This document shows positions 42,265 through 52,285 of a stretch of DNA of 64,000 nt, one piece after another (the first letter of the stretch is position 1; every line of letters begins with the position of its first letter). Location of the stretch: assembly GCA_024711295.1 (NCBI GenBank), contig JANJTB010000004.1, positions 1 to 64,000 of the forward strand. Direction: 5' to 3'. Position numbers and translations under genes: made by a program. The stretch comes from a bacterium (GTDB lineage: Bacteria > Bacteroidota > Ignavibacteria > Kapaibacteriales > UBA2268). The notes beneath the pieces were generated by a model. The model did no database searches. It saw only the letters and a program-made list of their open reading frames with translations, and was not told the DNA's origin.

Positions 42265-43296
42265 TCAACTATTTAGTCTTTGCCGTAGATATCTGTTTCT
42301 TGCAAGCAATTGCATATCTGAGTCAACATCGTGTTCGTCAATTATCTCCTGGCCAATCAATGTTTCAATGATATCTTCCATAGTTATAATGCCGGCTGTT
42401 CCTCCAAACTCATCAATTACTAAAGATATTTGCTCTTTCTGTTCGAGCATTTTATCAAATAATGAGTTTATTTCAGAATCCTCATGAGTAACGAGAAGAT
42501 TCCTTTTGCAATTCTTTAACAACTCACTATGTTGATTTTCTCTTAATTTTTTGAGAATGTCATTTTTATGGACATAACCTGTGATGTCGTCTAATGATGC
42601 GTCAAATACCGGTACTCTGGTAAATGAATTCACGTTATTGTAATTTAGGAACTCATCTATCGTAATATTTTGAGATGCTGAAAAAATTACATTTCTGGGT
42701 GTCATTACCTTTTTTACACTTACTTTACTGAAATTCAATATATTTTTGATAATTAAGTATTCTCTTTCGGTAATTACATTGTCTGATTTTGCTATTTCAG
42801 AAAAAGCTAGTATCTCATTTCTGTTGATTTTATTTTTATTATCCTTCGACACAAATAATCTTGTAATGAATTCAGACAGATAAACAAACGGGTAAGTGAG
42901 ATAAATAAATGCCCTTATAGAATACATTGCTAAAGGTATTAAATTTTTCCAATAATATGCACCTATAGATTTCGGAATAATTTCTGTTAAAATCAATATC
43001 AGTATAGTCAATACTGCTGATACAATCGCTAAATATGCATCTCCCCAAATCTTTACAGCTTCGGCACCGACACCTGCAGCGCCTATTGTATGAGCAATTG
43101 TGTTAAGTGTCAGTATTGCTGATAGCGGTTTCTCAACATTGGTCTTCAATTTGTATAATATTTTGCCATATCCGCTTTTTTTATTGATCGTTTCTACGTA
43201 TGATGGTGGAATACTTAGCAATATGGATTCAAAAAGCGAACACAAAAAGGATACTACCAATGCTAAAATTAAGTAGAATAAAAGCATTCCTATCAT
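42265..43296 (-). CDS. CNNM/hemolysin family protein (DUF21 plus CBS pair)
   Basis: A 343-residue protein. Residues 1-190 are the DUF21 (CNNM) membrane domain, with ESILLSIPPSYVE, TLNTIAHTIGAAGVGAEA and LTEIIPKSIGAYYWKN. Residues about 195-325 hold a CBS pair (VKKVMTPRNVIF, FTRVPVFDASLDDITGYVHKNDIL, LVIDEFGGTAGIITMEDIIETLIGQEI). The C-terminal CorC_HlyC domain of full-length family members is missing. CNNM/CorC proteins are linked to Mg2+ (or Co2+) export; direction and ion here are unproved. It is the last gene of the unit with the C25-like protein and the prolyl oligopeptidase, 39 bases after the latter. Confidence 0.85.
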   Translation of the reverse strand: MIGMLLFYLILALVVSFLCSLFESILLSIPPSYVETINKKSGYGKILYKLKTNVEKPLSAILTLNTIAHTIGAAGVGAEAVKIWGDAYLAIVSAVLTILILILTEIIPKSIGAYYWKNLIPLAMYSIRAFIYLTYPFVYLSEFITRLFVSKDNKNKINRNEILAFSEIAKSDNVITEREYLIIKNILNFSKVSVKKVMTPRNVIFSASQNITIDEFLNYNNVNSFTRVPVFDASLDDITGYVHKNDILKKLRENQHSELLKNCKRNLLVTHEDSEINSLFDKMLEQKEQISLVIDEFGGTAGIITMEDIIETLIGQEIIDEHDVDSDMQLLARNRYLRQRLNS

Positions 43297-43335
43297 GACT
43301 TACCGCTCTTTTTGATTAATTTGATTCATCTAAAA

Positions 43336-45438
43336 TTATAATCCTAAGTTTTTCATAATAAATTTCCATTCCAATTCAGAATCATCAATTTGATGTTTTG
43401 TTGATTTACCTGAGCCATGTCCGGAATCAAAGTCAACATATAAGAAAATTGGATTTTTTTGTGAAGGTAAATTTTGTAAGGCAGCAGCAAATTTCTTCGC
43501 ATGTAATGGGTCAACTCTAGTATCATTTTCACCTGCTTTAATAAGCATAGTAGGGTAGTTGAAGCCAGTTCTAATATTATGCAGCGGAGAGTATTTAATA
43601 ATATTATTGAAATCATTTATATCATCAGGATTGCCATATTCGGGTATCCAGTATCTAGCTATCAAAAATTTATGATACCTGGCCATATCCAATAATGGAA
43701 CAGCACAAACTGCTGCTTTGAATAAATCAGGTCGCTGGGTTACGACAGCACCTATCAACAAGCCTCCATTACTACCTCCTCTGATAGCTAATTTTTCGGA
43801 GTTTGTATATTTTGAATTAATTAGATACTCAGCTGCTGCTATAAAATCATCAAATGTGTTTTGCTTTTTGAATAACATACCGTCCTGATGCCATTTTTCA
43901 CCATATTCAGCACCACCCCTCAGACAAGCTATTGCATATACACCACCCCGATTAATAAAAGAAGCTGTATTTCCAATAAATGATGGTTCCATGCTAATAT
44001 TGAACCCTCCATACCCGTACAGCAAGGTTGGATTATTCCCATCTAACTTGATGTCTTTTCGATAAATCAGAAATAATGGAATTTTAGTACCATCTTTTGA
44101 TTCAAAAAAATCTAATTTTGAAGTCATATTATCAGTATTAACTTTTTGAATATCCTGATACACAAATTCCCACTTCAATGATTTGCCGTCTAATTTATAC
44201 AATTTAGAAGTTGAGGTAAAAGTTGACAAAGAAACATATACACTGTTAGTCTCTTTATGATAACTTAGTCCAGAAATATTACCCAATTCAGGAAGCAAAA
44301 TTTCTTTTTTGTTATTGCCCTCTAAATCATAGGCACTAAGTCTCGAAAGTACATTTTCTTTGTCTTGGACAAGAATGTAACTATCCGTGACTACATAGTT
44401 AGATATTACAGCTTCTGATTCAGGAATAACATCTTTCCAATTGCTAAAATCTGGCTTGTCAGTAGTGGTCAGCATTATTCTGTAATTAGGGGCATTATGA
44501 TTTGTAAAGATATACATTCTATTATTATTGACCATGGGAGTAGCTTTAAAGCTACTTCTTTTATAAATTTCAACAGGTTTTTCAAATGTACCCGGTTTTC
44601 TTATTTTTAGACTATTTGACCAAAAATCACCTTCTGATATAAATGTAAATGTTCCGCAATCAGTATCCCAAATATTTGCAAAGTTCTTTGCATCATCCGG
44701 AGATAAAACAAATATATCTTCGTTTCTACTGCTACCTATTTTATGTAAATAAGTTTTGATAGGCTCTTGCTTCTCAATCATATCCTTTGTTCTTACAGTG
44801 ATATAAGCAAAATTTTCGTCGTAAGCCCAGCTGAAAGAGTTAAGATTAGAAATTGGGTTGCCGGATATTTTACCGTTTTTTGTGTCAACAATATAATAGG
44901 TTGAGATTTCATTCCCTTTGAACTGTATCCCAATTGCTGCTTTATTACCATCTCTGGTCATTGCAATGCCTGTAATTGCTGAATTCCCGGTATTGTCAAA
45001 TACTAAAGGATCAAATATCAGTATTTCTTTGCCATTTATTTTTGTAAAAAGCTTTGATTGTGAATCACCCTTTTTTTTGATATAAAAAAACTCTCTGTTT
45101 GCTTTGTAAAATGGAGCTGAACGATAGTCTTTATCAATATTTGATTCCAATTCTTCTCTAAGACCTTGAATTGAAGGATATTTGTTCCTTAAAAAATCAA
45201 CTGTATATTCGTGCTGCTTTTTAGACCACTCAATTGTTTCCGGTAAAGTCTTATCTTCGAGCCATCTGTAATAATCAGTAATAATAAATCCATGATAATT
45301 CTCAGTTACCGGTATCATTTTTGCTTTGGGTTGCACCATTTCCTGAGAGTTTATTTCATTATTAAACATAAAAAGACCTAAAAAAACAAATGCATACAAA
45401 AGTGAAATTTGTTTTAATTCACTGTAATAAGAAAACAT
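43336..45438 (-). CDS. Prolyl oligopeptidase (S9A family)
   Basis: A 700-residue serine peptidase. The N-terminus has a hydrophobic segment (LLYAFVFLGLFMFNN) that looks like a signal or anchor, so the enzyme is probably periplasmic. The prolyl-endopeptidase start (ENYHGFIITDYYRWLED) and a beta-propeller (about 90-430) follow, then the alpha/beta-hydrolase domain. The catalytic Ser lies in GGSNGG (about residue 553), Asp in ENDTRVDP (about 640) and His in DSGHGSG (about 675). Prolyl oligopeptidases cut after proline in short peptides, which fits with the protease-rich surface export of this organism. It is cotranscribed with the C25-like T9SS protein upstream (18-base gap). Confidence 0.93.
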   Translation of the reverse strand: MFSYYSELKQISLLYAFVFLGLFMFNNEINSQEMVQPKAKMIPVTENYHGFIITDYYRWLEDKTLPETIEWSKKQHEYTVDFLRNKYPSIQGLREELESNIDKDYRSAPFYKANREFFYIKKKGDSQSKLFTKINGKEILIFDPLVFDNTGNSAITGIAMTRDGNKAAIGIQFKGNEISTYYIVDTKNGKISGNPISNLNSFSWAYDENFAYITVRTKDMIEKQEPIKTYLHKIGSSRNEDIFVLSPDDAKNFANIWDTDCGTFTFISEGDFWSNSLKIRKPGTFEKPVEIYKRSSFKATPMVNNNRMYIFTNHNAPNYRIMLTTTDKPDFSNWKDVIPESEAVISNYVVTDSYILVQDKENVLSRLSAYDLEGNNKKEILLPELGNISGLSYHKETNSVYVSLSTFTSTSKLYKLDGKSLKWEFVYQDIQKVNTDNMTSKLDFFESKDGTKIPLFLIYRKDIKLDGNNPTLLYGYGGFNISMEPSFIGNTASFINRGGVYAIACLRGGAEYGEKWHQDGMLFKKQNTFDDFIAAAEYLINSKYTNSEKLAIRGGSNGGLLIGAVVTQRPDLFKAAVCAVPLLDMARYHKFLIARYWIPEYGNPDDINDFNNIIKYSPLHNIRTGFNYPTMLIKAGENDTRVDPLHAKKFAAALQNLPSQKNPIFLYVDFDSGHGSGKSTKHQIDDSELEWKFIMKNLGL

Positions 45439-45456
45439 TCTAAAATTCCTAAATAA

Positions 45457-47589
45457 TTATTCAATGACTGTAATTTTTTCAACAGTGTTATGATACTCCG
45501 ATCTGAAGTTAACCATATAAACACCTTGTGCTAAACCAATATTTTTGAGGTTAAAATTTATGTTGTGATTACCCGAATCCAAAAGGCCTTTGAATATCTG
45601 TGCTATAATTCTTCCATTAAGATCAACAAGTTCAATTGTTGTTCTAGAAGCTTTATTGCCCGAAATATTTAAGCTCAAGTTTGCTCTGACAGGATTTGGT
45701 GTAATCTTTAGAGAAAATGGTATTAATTCTGTATTTTTTGTAGAAGATACAATTGCACTTGCAACTTCCCCTCTGCTAATGTTGTAGAAATTCAGAGCAT
45801 TATTGTTTTCTTCCATTACTGTTCGAACCATATAATAAACGTTTCCGTCGAATCGGTAAAATTCATCACCTGTCAATTCATCAGAAAATTCAAAATACTT
45901 AATAGGTTCTGCGTTTACTTTTTTGTACATGCCAAATTCAGATGTTGACCTATAAACGTTGAAATGATGCGCTTTTTCTGTTACAGGTCTTTTCCATCTA
46001 ATCATTGCTGAAACTTTATTATCACTTCCGGTTGTCGTAGAAACGCTTACATCTGAAGGCGAAGGAACAGCTGTTGGATTAAGTTTTAAAGTAGGGTCTC
46101 CCATCAAAGCAGTATGCATATATTTCATCCCTATAGCGTAAATTACACCATTCGGATACTGTGAAGTATAAACGATGTTCGGCTTGTAATGGTCAATGTT
46201 ATTATGAGACAATCTTGCTGAATAGCCAACTGGATAACCCAGTGCCAAATGGTGCAAGTACCAATGTGGTCTGGCAGCCCAAAAACTAATTAGCGCATAA
46301 GGATCGGATGCTAATGGTGCCCTCAAGAAATTATTATCTATATCCCAGTCACCAAAATAGGACCCAAAAAGAATAGTAAAAACTGACTTAACTTGTTTTG
46401 TGGCAAAATCATTTGTGTTGCCTATTCCACCTGCACTTGTATATGAACCTCCACCACAACCATAAGAAAACAGATTCCCTTCTGTAGCTAAAGTAGTGAA
46501 CCAATCAGCTTTACGAACATTATTCGGATTTGTCAAGACTCCAAAATTTCTCCAACCTGACGACGCAAATCCCTCAATATAACTTGAAGCAGAAAAATTG
46601 TCATCAATTATTCCTGAATTATTATACTCGAATTCACCGTTACGATAAGCATGGTTTTTGTTTAAATATTTTTTTAATAAGTCTGTTTCTGGGTCATCCA
46701 GCCCATTGTGAAACTGTTTCATTCCATACAAATCAACTCTACCAACATATAGTTTTACGTCGTGACCACTAATGCTGTTCTGGTCAAATTTGCCGTCTCC
46801 AGGAATATTTTTGTTAACAGCACGAGTGGCAACCGAGGAATTTACGGAAATATCTGTCCAATAGAAATCTGGAGCGGTATATCCGTAATACATATCAGCG
46901 GGCCATGCTCCCTGGTGGTCCGGGTGTCCGTCAGGATTCATATTACCTGAATAAGGAACAGCAACTCTACCAAGAATAAATACAGCTTTAAGATTGGTCT
47001 GATCTTTGGTGAATTCATCCATAATTACTTTTTTGATTTGAGCAACTGCATCTTTATTAAATTGTTCATTTCTCTCAACATAATATTCTATTATTCCCCA
47101 TCCTTCTGATCGTAGGTCGTTTTTCAATCTCAAGATTTCTGAAGATAGTTTTTCTTTCTGAGTAGAGTCAATCAGCAAAAGAACTTTGCCTGGATTATCA
47201 TATTCAGGTATCTGAATTCCGGTTGCAATATAACCAAATCCCCAAAAGTTAAATGGATTGTTGTTGGAACTTCCATAACTGTAAGCTTGTACTTCGTATT
47301 CATAAACAACTCCAACTTCGATATTAGAATCAGTAAACTCAAAAGTATTACTGTCCAGTGTTGCAAGTGCTCCACCAGCCCATACTTTATCATCAATTTT
47401 CTTTTTAAAAATTCTATACTGGGTAGCGAGCTCATTCTTTTGCCATTTTAACTTAATCTGAGCAGGTGATTTTGAAATTTCTGCACTTAACAAAACAGCA
47501 TAATCCCTTGAATCAATGTTTCGAGGTTGAGCATTTAAACTCAATGCAAATAAAAATATTATCAATGATGAAGTAATCTTGGTAATCAT
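45457..47589 (-). CDS. T9SS-sorted C25 (gingipain)-like protein with Fn3 domain, catalytic residues apparently lost
   Basis: A 710-residue secreted protein. The signal peptide is MITKITSSLIIFLFALSLNAQ. A fibronectin-like domain (25-115) is followed by a part (130-510) with C25-like landmarks: AVFILGRVAVPYSGN, AWPADMYYGYTAPDFYW and VKLYVGRVDLYGM. In C25 peptidases a Y..GHG motif follows; here it reads LFSYGCGGGS, with Cys in place of His. The later active Cys region is VFTILFGSYFGDWD. I therefore infer a non-catalytic homologue. A second Fn3 (520-625) and a T9SS sorting domain (KITPNPVRANLSL, ELVDLNGRIIAQI, LAQGVYMVNF) complete it. It has its own well-matched promoter and leads a unit with the prolyl oligopeptidase and CNNM genes. 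Confidence 0.75.
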   Translation of the reverse strand: MITKITSSLIIFLFALSLNAQPRNIDSRDYAVLLSAEISKSPAQIKLKWQKNELATQYRIFKKKIDDKVWAGGALATLDSNTFEFTDSNIEVGVVYEYEVQAYSYGSSNNNPFNFWGFGYIATGIQIPEYDNPGKVLLLIDSTQKEKLSSEILRLKNDLRSEGWGIIEYYVERNEQFNKDAVAQIKKVIMDEFTKDQTNLKAVFILGRVAVPYSGNMNPDGHPDHQGAWPADMYYGYTAPDFYWTDISVNSSVATRAVNKNIPGDGKFDQNSISGHDVKLYVGRVDLYGMKQFHNGLDDPETDLLKKYLNKNHAYRNGEFEYNNSGIIDDNFSASSYIEGFASSGWRNFGVLTNPNNVRKADWFTTLATEGNLFSYGCGGGSYTSAGGIGNTNDFATKQVKSVFTILFGSYFGDWDIDNNFLRAPLASDPYALISFWAARPHWYLHHLALGYPVGYSARLSHNNIDHYKPNIVYTSQYPNGVIYAIGMKYMHTALMGDPTLKLNPTAVPSPSDVSVSTTTGSDNKVSAMIRWKRPVTEKAHHFNVYRSTSEFGMYKKVNAEPIKYFEFSDELTGDEFYRFDGNVYYMVRTVMEENNNALNFYNISRGEVASAIVSSTKNTELIPFSLKITPNPVRANLSLNISGNKASRTTIELVDLNGRIIAQIFKGLLDSGNHNINFNLKNIGLAQGVYMVNFRSEYHNTVEKITVIE

Positions 47590-47627
47590 GTTGATACCTA
47601 ATTTGAAAATTAATAATCTATAAAAGA

Positions 47628-47657
47628 CAAAATTACAAAAAAAAATACTAGTCGCAA
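47628..47657 (-). promoter_or_regulatory. Bacteroidota-type promoter for the C25-like/POP/CNNM operon
   Basis: On the minus strand: TTG (47655-47657), a 19-base spacer, then TAATTTTG (47628-47635). The start codon lies about 38 bases downstream. Confidence 0.65.
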
Positions 47658-47678
47658 AAAAAAGAAATGTAATTACTA

Positions 47679-49742
47679 TTATATCATTTCCAAGTCTTGA
47701 TAAAATTTAATAAAATTTAGTGAACGAGATAAATTTCGTGCAGCTCTTAAATACTCTGCTGATTTACCGGGCGATGAATCTTTTGTTATAAAACCGATAT
47801 TTGCAAGTGTTAATAATCTTAATTCATTTGGCATTCTGGTTGCAATTTCTACTGCTTTATCCAGGAATGAATATGCTAAAGTGAGATTCCCTTCATTAAA
47901 ATGATAAAACGAAATAGAGTTGTATATTAAACATTTGTGTTGTTCATCTACATCACTAATAAGATTGTCCTTCATCTCTAAGTATAATTCATTGGCAGAC
48001 TTTATATCTCCAATATTAGAGAAAATATTGAGCTGAAGTGTTTTTATCTGACTTATCTCATTAGGGGTAAGGTGGAAATCACCGTCGTTCATAACTGATT
48101 CAATTGCATTCAGGGCAGCATCAAAATTACCTTTGATAATTTCGTTCTGAATAAATTTTCTATAATTCAAAAATTCTTTTATTTGAAGTATATGTGAGTC
48201 GCTGGTTGCACTTACATCAGAATTTTCTAACATTTTTGATGTATTTGCATAATTTAATAATTCTACAAATTCAGGACTTTCCTTCTCAACTAAAACTGAT
48301 GTATTATGAGTGGTTAGAGATTTGAATTTGTCGTAAACATTTTGAATTACATCATTATTTCCGTATTTGCTGGCATATTGTGCAGTTTGTAAAAGCATAT
48401 CCCTTGCAGTTTCATCATCTCCGGATTCAGCGCTGTGTGCTGCCAAATAAGGTGCAAGTTCTAAACGGGCATTTTCGCTTTCAGCTTGTTCGTACTTCTC
48501 TTTGAGCAAATTTGCAATTTGCGCATGCAGAGCTGTATATTCTTCGAATTCTAAAGAGTTTTCAAAAAATGCATGATAAAATTGCTGAGTAAATTTATAA
48601 ACAGTCGTTTTGATACCATACCTGTTCATAGCTCCCATACTTTTGATGATTCCTGTTTTAGACTGAAGTTGCTTTAACTTTTTGATACAAGTCAAAATGT
48701 CGGTATTCATTAATTGTGAGATGATAACTGCCGTGAACTCTCTGCCTTCGGCGCTACAAATTGATAAGATATTTTTTTCTTCATCATTTAGTATATCAAG
48801 ATGTTGTGCGAATACAGATTGAACACTTGATGGAAGAAAGTCATTACCTTTGAAATTTGTCAATAATTGTCCGTCTGGACCAAATGGTGAGAACTTCTCG
48901 AAATAACTCAAAAATTCTACAGCAACACCGGGTACACCGAGTGATTTTTCAAAAATCCAATCCTCGAATTCAACATTTTTTTTGTAATTATCAAAAAACA
49001 TTCTTGCAAGCTCTGAAATTTGCTCATGAGTGAATGTTTCGAGCTCTATATGCTTTACATTATTTGATTGTGTGTGTTTGAATAAGAAGGTACTTAAAGG
49101 AAGTGATTGTGATTCTGTTAAGCTCTTTTTGTAACATGCAATTATCAATAATGGAATATCATTAATTGATTCAGCCAAATAAGTCAGCAATTCAATAGAC
49201 TGGGAATCAGCCCAATGCATATCATCCATCAGAAGAACGATTGGTGTTTTTGAAGCAAATGACTGCAGTGTAGAGAAATAATCAAGAGTAATACTGTTAG
49301 TTGTTTTACTCTTTTCAATATTCTTTTCTTTTTTGAATTCACGCCAGTCCTTACCTATTTCCTTCACGGCATAGAAAACAGAATCTATAAGTGGTATTGA
49401 AGCTAATACCGTGAGTCCGATATTCTTGGCAAAGCGCTTTTCTGGGCTTACTTCATCATCATTAAGCATACTCTCAATAGCTTTAGAAAAAGGGAATAGA
49501 GGCTGTAAATTCCCGAGATTAAACTTTCCAATCGGCGATTGAGCTTCACTGTAAACAGCCCTACGATTATTGCTTGAATTAAATTTCGTAAAATAGTAAT
49601 TCAGAGCATAACTTTTGCCGAATCCTGATTCGCCGCTAACAAGTACTATACTACCTTTTGACTGACTAAGAAGCTTATTGGATTCTTCAATTACTGTATC
49701 AAGATGCTTACTTGTAATATAATTTTTAGATGCATTGGCCAT
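47679..49742 (-). CDS. STAND/AAA_16-type ATPase with helical repeats, no recognised effector domain
   Basis: A 687-residue protein. The P-loop is SGESGFGKS (36-44), with Walker B VLLMDDMHWAD near 170-180, the pattern of AAA_16 and STAND ATPases such as those of MalT/AfsR-type regulators. A winged-helix-like part (about 310-400) and TPR-like helices (about 420-687) follow. In this family a DNA-binding or cyclase domain often precedes or follows, but none is visible, so the signal output is unknown. Its ATG overlaps the lpxH stop by one base (TAATG), implying tight coupling to that gene. There is no signal peptide. Confidence 0.72.
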   Translation of the reverse strand: MANASKNYITSKHLDTVIEESNKLLSQSKGSIVLVSGESGFGKSYALNYYFTKFNSSNNRRAVYSEAQSPIGKFNLGNLQPLFPFSKAIESMLNDDEVSPEKRFAKNIGLTVLASIPLIDSVFYAVKEIGKDWREFKKEKNIEKSKTTNSITLDYFSTLQSFASKTPIVLLMDDMHWADSQSIELLTYLAESINDIPLLIIACYKKSLTESQSLPLSTFLFKHTQSNNVKHIELETFTHEQISELARMFFDNYKKNVEFEDWIFEKSLGVPGVAVEFLSYFEKFSPFGPDGQLLTNFKGNDFLPSSVQSVFAQHLDILNDEEKNILSICSAEGREFTAVIISQLMNTDILTCIKKLKQLQSKTGIIKSMGAMNRYGIKTTVYKFTQQFYHAFFENSLEFEEYTALHAQIANLLKEKYEQAESENARLELAPYLAAHSAESGDDETARDMLLQTAQYASKYGNNDVIQNVYDKFKSLTTHNTSVLVEKESPEFVELLNYANTSKMLENSDVSATSDSHILQIKEFLNYRKFIQNEIIKGNFDAALNAIESVMNDGDFHLTPNEISQIKTLQLNIFSNIGDIKSANELYLEMKDNLISDVDEQHKCLIYNSISFYHFNEGNLTLAYSFLDKAVEIATRMPNELRLLTLANIGFITKDSSPGKSAEYLRAARNLSRSLNFIKFYQDLEMI

Positions 49743-50482
49743 TAATATGCTCCATTTTTCAAATACTCGTCAACGTAAATGTGATACAAATTATTATTAT
49801 CATAACAGGCTATTGTGGGACTATTTATCCAATCACCGATGTTTAGATAAACTCCGTTATTATAAGTTTGTATACCAACTTTATGACGATGCCCCATAAT
49901 TACATAATCATAACCTTCGTCGATTTTCATTTTTGCAAAATCAAACATTGCATCCCCTTCTGCAAAATGCTTTTTATCAGTGTATTTTCTACTTTTCTTT
50001 GAGCTGCCTGATGCTATGCCTATTCCAAAATTGGGATGAAATTTTAAATAAAGCCATAGAGAAAATCTATTTCTCAATACTTTTTTTAAAGCTAAATATC
50101 CGATGTCCCTTTTGTCTTTGCCATCACCATGAGTAATATAAAATTTTCGGTTATTATGATCTCTGACTATGTCCTCGCAAAACACTTTGATTTTTATTTC
50201 ATTTTCAAAAAATCCATTATGCCCAAAATCATGATTTCCCATTAGATACTCAATATCACAAATATTTGACTTAATATGTTGCAATTTTGCCAAAGTACGG
50301 TAAAAATATTTGGGTATAACTTGTTTGTAGTCAAACCAATAATCAAATATATCTCCAACCAGGTAAATCTTCTCTGCATCAAGAGAAATTTTGTCCAGCA
50401 ATAGAAGAAGTTTGTTTTCTCTAGTAATATCTTTATCTCGCTCAAATATTCCAAGATGAACATCGGAAATAAAATAAATCAT
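49742..50482 (-). CDS. lpxH: UDP-2,3-diacylglucosamine pyrophosphatase (LpxH-like)
   Basis: A 246-residue calcineurin-like phosphoesterase that cuts UDP-2,3-diacylglucosamine to lipid X in lipid A synthesis at the inner membrane. Metal ligands: SDVHLG (D7, H9), GDIFDYWFDY, MGNHD, the YITHGDG motif, and GHRHK. The length and the GSSKKSRKYTDKK insertion (lid) fit LpxH. Start at ATG 50482. It overlaps by one base with the STAND ATPase that follows. Confidence 0.85.
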   Translation of the reverse strand: MIYFISDVHLGIFERDKDITRENKLLLLLDKISLDAEKIYLVGDIFDYWFDYKQVIPKYFYRTLAKLQHIKSNICDIEYLMGNHDFGHNGFFENEIKIKVFCEDIVRDHNNRKFYITHGDGKDKRDIGYLALKKVLRNRFSLWLYLKFHPNFGIGIASGSSKKSRKYTDKKHFAEGDAMFDFAKMKIDEGYDYVIMGHRHKVGIQTYNNGVYLNIGDWINSPTIACYDNNNLYHIYVDEYLKNGAY

Positions 50483-50573
50483 TAAGCAAAACCGATAATT
50501 AAAAATATTATTTTTCTAAATTGAAAATTTTCCAATTTTAAATATATTCAAATTAAGTAAATATAAGTAAAAA

Positions 50574-51215
50574 ATGTTAAAATTTATTGATTTTCTTAAA
50601 AAAAGAACAAAGTCTGAATTGCCCGGATTGAATTCTCATCTCAAAATGGCTCCCAAGAGATTCCAGAGAAGTTTTAGGAATCTGGCACCATCAGATAATG
50701 CAAAAGAAAGCGCAGTGTTGATATTGCTTTGTGAAGTTGATAATATGATTCATGTTGTTTTGACTTTGAGAAGCGAAACACTTAACAAACATGGTGGACA
50801 AATTAGTTTCCCAGGTGGAAGAATTGAAGTAGACGAAAGCCCCGTTGATGCAGCATTAAGAGAGACAAACGAAGAAATTGGAATAGATGTTAATGATATT
50901 GAGATAATTTGTAAAATCAGCGACTTGTACGTTCCACCGTCAAATAGCCTGATTCATCCATTTGTGGGCAAGCTAAAATGTATGCCGAAATTCGATATTA
51001 ATGCAGATGAGGTTGAAGAGTGCTTTGTATTTCCGATCGATTATTTTGTTGATGAATCAAATTTAAGGGCGAAGAGCGAAATCTTAGAGGGGTATGAAGT
51101 AGAACTTCCTTATTGGGATGTTAAGAGCAAAAATGTGCTTTGGGGCGCTACCTCAATGATTTTAGCTGAACTCCTTGATTTATATAGAGAATATTTAAAT
51201 GAGTCAGGAAATTAA
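50574..51215 (+). CDS. Nudix hydrolase of the CoA pyrophosphatase type (NudL/YeaB-like)
   Basis: A 213-residue Nudix protein. The Nudix box [22 protein letters not shown] (82-103) matches GX5EX7REUXEEXGU. Just before it is the UPF0035 signature typical of CoA-specific Nudix enzymes: [20 protein letters not shown]. The family cleaves CoA, acyl-CoA or oxidised CoA to phosphopantetheine and 3',5'-ADP. It converges on ruvB with a four-base overlap of the stop regions, and is divergent from lpxH. Confidence 0.9.
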   Translation: MLKFIDFLKKRTKSELPGLNSHLKMAPKRFQRSFRNLAPSDNAKESAVLILLCEVDNMIHVVLTLRSETLNKHGGQISFPGGRIEVDESPVDAALRETNEEIGIDVNDIEIICKISDLYVPPSNSLIHPFVGKLKCMPKFDINADEVEECFVFPIDYFVDESNLRAKSEILEGYEVELPYWDVKSKNVLWGATSMILAELLDLYREYLNESGN

Positions 51216-52228
51216 AATAGAGCATCAGCTTTGTTCCGGGAGATGTTGAAATGCCGGTACGAATTTTCTGTGGCAATTCGTCCTCGAGCTGTTCTTTGAA
51301 TAAATCCCTGCTGCAACAAGAAAGGTTCGTAAACTTCTTCGATTGTACCGGAATCTTCTCCCATAGATGCTGCTATTGTAGATAATCCTACGGGCCCTCC
51401 ATCGAATTTTTCAATAATTGTAAGCAGAATCCTTTTATCCATATCATCGAGACCAAACTCATCTACTTCTAATGATTCTAGTGCATAATTCGCTATTTCA
51501 CGGTCAATTATACCATTGCCCTTAACTTGCGCAAAATCTCTTGTTCGCCTGAGTAGTCTGTTTGCAATCCTTGGTGTACCACGCGAACGAGAAGCAATAA
51601 TATAAGCTGCATCTTCTTCAATGCTTACATTTAGTATTCCTGCTGAACGTAAAACTACAAGTAACAAGTCTTCCGAATTATAATAATCTAATCTAGAAAT
51701 CACCCCAAATCGGCTAAGTAAAGGTGCTGTTATCAATCCAGCCCTTGTAGTTGCTCCCACAAGAGTAAATTTTGGTATAGTGATCTGTATCGAACGGGCG
51801 GAGGGACCGGAATCTATCATTATATCGAGAGTAAAATCCTCCATTGCTGAATAAAGGTACTCTTCGACTACGTTGTTTAGTCTGTGAATTTCATCAATAA
51901 ATAATACATCACCTTCCTGTAGATTAGTAAGTAAACCGGCTAAATCTCCGGGCTTTTCGAGTACAGGACCTGAAGTGATTTTCAAGTTGGCTCCCATTTC
52001 TCTTGAAATTATGTGGCTTAGAGTGGTTTTGCCCAAACCCGGCGGACCAGTAAGAAGTACATGGTCTAATGGTTCACCTCTTTTTACTGCTGCTTGTATA
52101 AATATTTTCAAATTATCAACAATTTTTCTTTGACCGACAAATTCTTCGAAAACCAATGGTCTGAGCGAAATTTCCAATTCATCGGATTTATTAACAGTTG
52201 ATTCAGTTATTTCAGATTTTCTTGACAT
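51212..52228 (-). CDS. ruvB: Holliday junction DNA helicase RuvB
   Basis: A 338-residue AAA+ motor that drives branch migration with RuvA. Walker A is GPPGLGKT (61-68), Walker [10 protein letters not shown], sensor 1 GATTRAGL, arginine finger region LLSRFGV, and C-terminal [14 protein letters not shown] and [10 protein letters not shown]. The N-terminus has the [12 protein letters not shown] opening. The length is normal. ruvA and ruvC are not in the window. A tandem 12-base repeat lies just upstream. Confidence 0.97.
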   Translation of the reverse strand: MSRKSEITESTVNKSDELEISLRPLVFEEFVGQRKIVDNLKIFIQAAVKRGEPLDHVLLTGPPGLGKTTLSHIISREMGANLKITSGPVLEKPGDLAGLLTNLQEGDVLFIDEIHRLNNVVEEYLYSAMEDFTLDIMIDSGPSARSIQITIPKFTLVGATTRAGLITAPLLSRFGVISRLDYYNSEDLLLVVLRSAGILNVSIEEDAAYIIASRSRGTPRIANRLLRRTRDFAQVKGNGIIDREIANYALESLEVDEFGLDDMDKRILLTIIEKFDGGPVGLSTIAASMGEDSGTIEEVYEPFLLQQGFIQRTARGRIATENSYRHFNISRNKADALF

Positions 52229-52254
52229 TAAATCTTTATTATGTGTGAAAATTT

Positions 52255-52285
52255 ACACAATGTACAATTAATGACACAAAGTACA
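52255..52285. repeat. Tandem 12-base repeat upstream of ruvB
   Basis: ACACAATGTACA (52255-52266) and ACACAAAGTACA (52274-52285) match at 11 of 12 bases with a 19-base period, roughly two helical turns. They lie 27-57 bases before the ruvB start. They could be a double operator; the binding protein is not known. Confidence 0.45.

Noticed and set aside
49933-50136. Cysteine-rich plus-strand frame inside lpxH
   Set aside because: It is a shadow of the lpxH gene on the other strand.
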